Below, piece after piece: positions 62,425 to 64,000 of a DNA stretch of 64,000 bases. Both the position numbers and the translations under genes were made by a program. Source of the stretch: JAJEEA01 sp965116765 (GTDB taxonomy: Bacteria; Acidobacteriota; Vicinamibacteria; Vicinamibacterales; UBA8438); contig OZ220718.1 of NCBI GenBank assembly GCA_965116765.1, positions 6,429,507-6,493,506 on the forward strand, in the 5' to 3' direction. How positions within the stretch are numbered: position 1 is the first letter of the stretch; the number at the start of each line of letters is the position of its first letter. Below the pieces are notes generated by a model. It was not told the origin of the DNA. It saw only the letters and a list, made by a program, of their open reading frames with translations, and made no database searches.

Positions 62425-64000
62425 ATGAGACGAACACGGGAGCGGCTGGCGGTGGGAATGGTCCTGGCCGCGGCGGCGGTGCTGGCGGCGGGCGCGCAGG
62501 AGGAGAGCCCCGCGGCCATCACCGGCGTGGGTCGCCAGCGGCGCCGGGCCCCGAGGCGGGCGTCTGGGTGATCGCCGAGACCGGCGACTTGCCGACGACG
62601 TTCCGCAAGAATCGTGGTGACCGGCGACGACGGCCGCTTCCTGCTGCCGGAGCTGCCCGAGGCGAGCTACTCGGTCTGGGTGCGGGGCTACGGGCTCGTC
62701 GACTCGACGCCGGTGACGGCGGCGCCGGGGGACGACCTGCGCCTGACGACGGTCGTCGCCGGCACGCCGCAGGAGGCCGCCGCGGTCTATCCCGCCGCGT
62801 ACTGGCTCTCGCTGATCGAGCCGCCGGGGGCGGGCGAGTTCCCGGGCACCGGCCCCGAGGGCAACGGCATCAGCGAGGAGCTGCGCACCCGCGACGAGTA
62901 CCTCTACAACGTGAAGGCCTGCCTGCGCTGCCACCAGGTCGGCGGCGAGTTCACGCGCGGGCACCCCGACGGGCTCGACTACGACTCGAGCGCCGACGCG
63001 TGGGACGCGCGCGTGCGCATGGGGCAGCGCGGGGCCGAGATGAGCATGTGGATGTCGCGCTTCGGCCGCGGGCGCGGGCTGCGCATGTTCGCCGACTGGA
63101 GCGACCGCATCGCCACCGGCGAGGTGCCGCCGGCGCCGCCGCCGCCCGCGGGGGGTCGAGCGCAACCTGGTCCTCACCCAGTGGGAGTGGACCGACGAGA
63201 TGGGGAAGATCCACGACGAGGCGTCCACCGACAAGCGCAACCCGACGGTGAACGCCGACGGCCCGATCTACGGGGTGGACATCGCCAACGACAACCTCGC
63301 CATGCTCGACCCGAACACCCACACTGCGACGATGGTGCGCATCCCCACCCTCGCCGACCGCTCGACCATGCGGGCGTCCTACGCGCAGTCGGGCTATCCG
63401 CCGTCGCGCCTCGCGGATCTGGCGCGCTTCAACCCCGCGAGCATCCACAACCCGATGCTCGACCGCCGGGGCCGGGTCTGGTACACCGCGACGCTGCGTC
63501 CGCCCGAGAACCAGCCCGACTGGTGCCTGGAGGGCTCGGACAACGAGTACGCGCGGTACTTCCCGGTGGAGCGGTCGGGCCGCAACGTGAGCTACTACGA
63601 CCCCCGGGACGGGGGAGTTCACGATGGTGGACACCTGCTTCGGGCAGCCACCACCTGCAGTTCGCGCACGACGACAACGAGACCCTGTTCCTCAGCCGGC
63701 CCAACAGCGACGTCTTCGGCTGGCTCGACACGAAGCTGTTCGACGAGACCGGCGACGGACGGCTCGCGCAGGGCTGGTGTCCCACGGTCGTCGACACCAA
63801 CGGCGACGGCCGCATCACGAAGCCGTGGAACGAGCCGGCGGTGGAGCGCGGCAGCCGTTTCGAGGAGGACCCGACGGCGAGCACCTGGGATTTCGACCGG
63901 CGCGCGACACGCGGGTCACGGTTGGGGCGTACGGCATCATCGTCAACCCCGTCGACGGGGCCGTCTGGGGCGCGCAGGACTCCTACCCGGGCCGGATCGT
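62425..64000 (+). CDS. Secreted CarbReg-like / haem c / beta-propeller protein, incomplete and frameshifted
   Basis: From ATG at 62425 (GAGGGAGGG upstream): signal peptide, a carboxypeptidase-regulatory-like domain (VVTGDDGRFLLPELPEASYSVWVRGYGLVDS), then KACLRCHQVGG, a CxxCH haem c site, then propeller-like blades (IYGVDIANDNLAMLDPNTHT, NPMLDRRGRVWYTATL, ETLFLSRPNSDVFGWLD). The frame must shift near 62540, 62615, 63150 (a GGGGGG run), 63613 (GGGGG) and 63640 to keep these together. The gene runs past the window end. Related acidobacterial proteins carry Vgb-like propellers. Function unknown. Confidence 0.65.

Noticed and set aside
1..64000. tRNA, rRNA or CRISPR features
   Set aside because: No tRNA-like cloverleaf, rRNA-conserved block or regular spacer-repeat array was noticed by reading; short repeats found are of other kinds.

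Overview
The window looks like part of an Acidobacteriota genome, most likely a Vicinamibacteria-type metagenome bin. It is very high in G+C. It carries a duplicated-orphan permease (ADOP) with an ADOP-type N-terminal domain, two BlaI/M56 sensor modules, a DUF5916 outer-membrane-type protein, several secreted PQQ beta-propellers, and three copies of a secreted family that I associate with this phylum. I see no rRNA, tRNA, CRISPR array or intact transposase.

Layout. 0-9 kb: a HigBA-like toxin-antitoxin edge, an orphan antitoxin, a soluble sugar dehydrogenase and a PQQ alcohol dehydrogenase, a cytochrome P450, two VOC proteins, and two copies of a structured repeat. 9-13.6 kb: a TolB-like/CBM9/DUF5916 protein, an APH-type phosphotransferase and a gutted methyltransferase. 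13.6-18.7 kb: a cassette of a DUF559 nuclease, a small winged-helix-like protein and an AAA-HerA double ATPase; this is the best candidate here for an undescribed DNA-processing or defence system. 18.7-30.1 kb: an AAA-ATPase-like/PD-(D/E)XK protein, two large PQQ dehydrogenases, a cysteine-dioxygenase-like enzyme, an alpha/beta hydrolase-domain protein and toxin-antitoxin genes. 30-36 kb: a DrrC/UvrA2-like protein, a FitAB-like pair, a 178-nt nested inverted-repeat element, and BlaI plus an M56/TonB-like protein.

36-41.5 kb is a DMSO-reductase-type operon (catalytic, Fe-S and membrane subunits plus a TorD chaperone). 42-47.4 kb holds a TonB-dependent receptor followed by a LytS/LytTR two-component pair whose start region is triplicated. 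47.7-52 kb: the ADOP permease and a PhoD-like phosphatase. 52-58 kb: decayed genes, a second BlaI-M56-TPR operon and three toxin-antitoxin pairs. 58-64 kb: a secreted paralogue, a SoxC-like sulfite dehydrogenase with its cytochrome c, an NHL protein and a haem-binding beta-propeller protein that runs off the end.

Functionally the window combines periplasmic oxidation of sugars, alcohols, sulfite and possibly cysteine with surface uptake and signalling. Toxin-antitoxin genes, mostly small and often broken, are scattered through it. At least ten otherwise good genes are split by single-base shifts, several at C or G homopolymers. Some breaks are therefore probably assembly errors rather than real pseudogenes.
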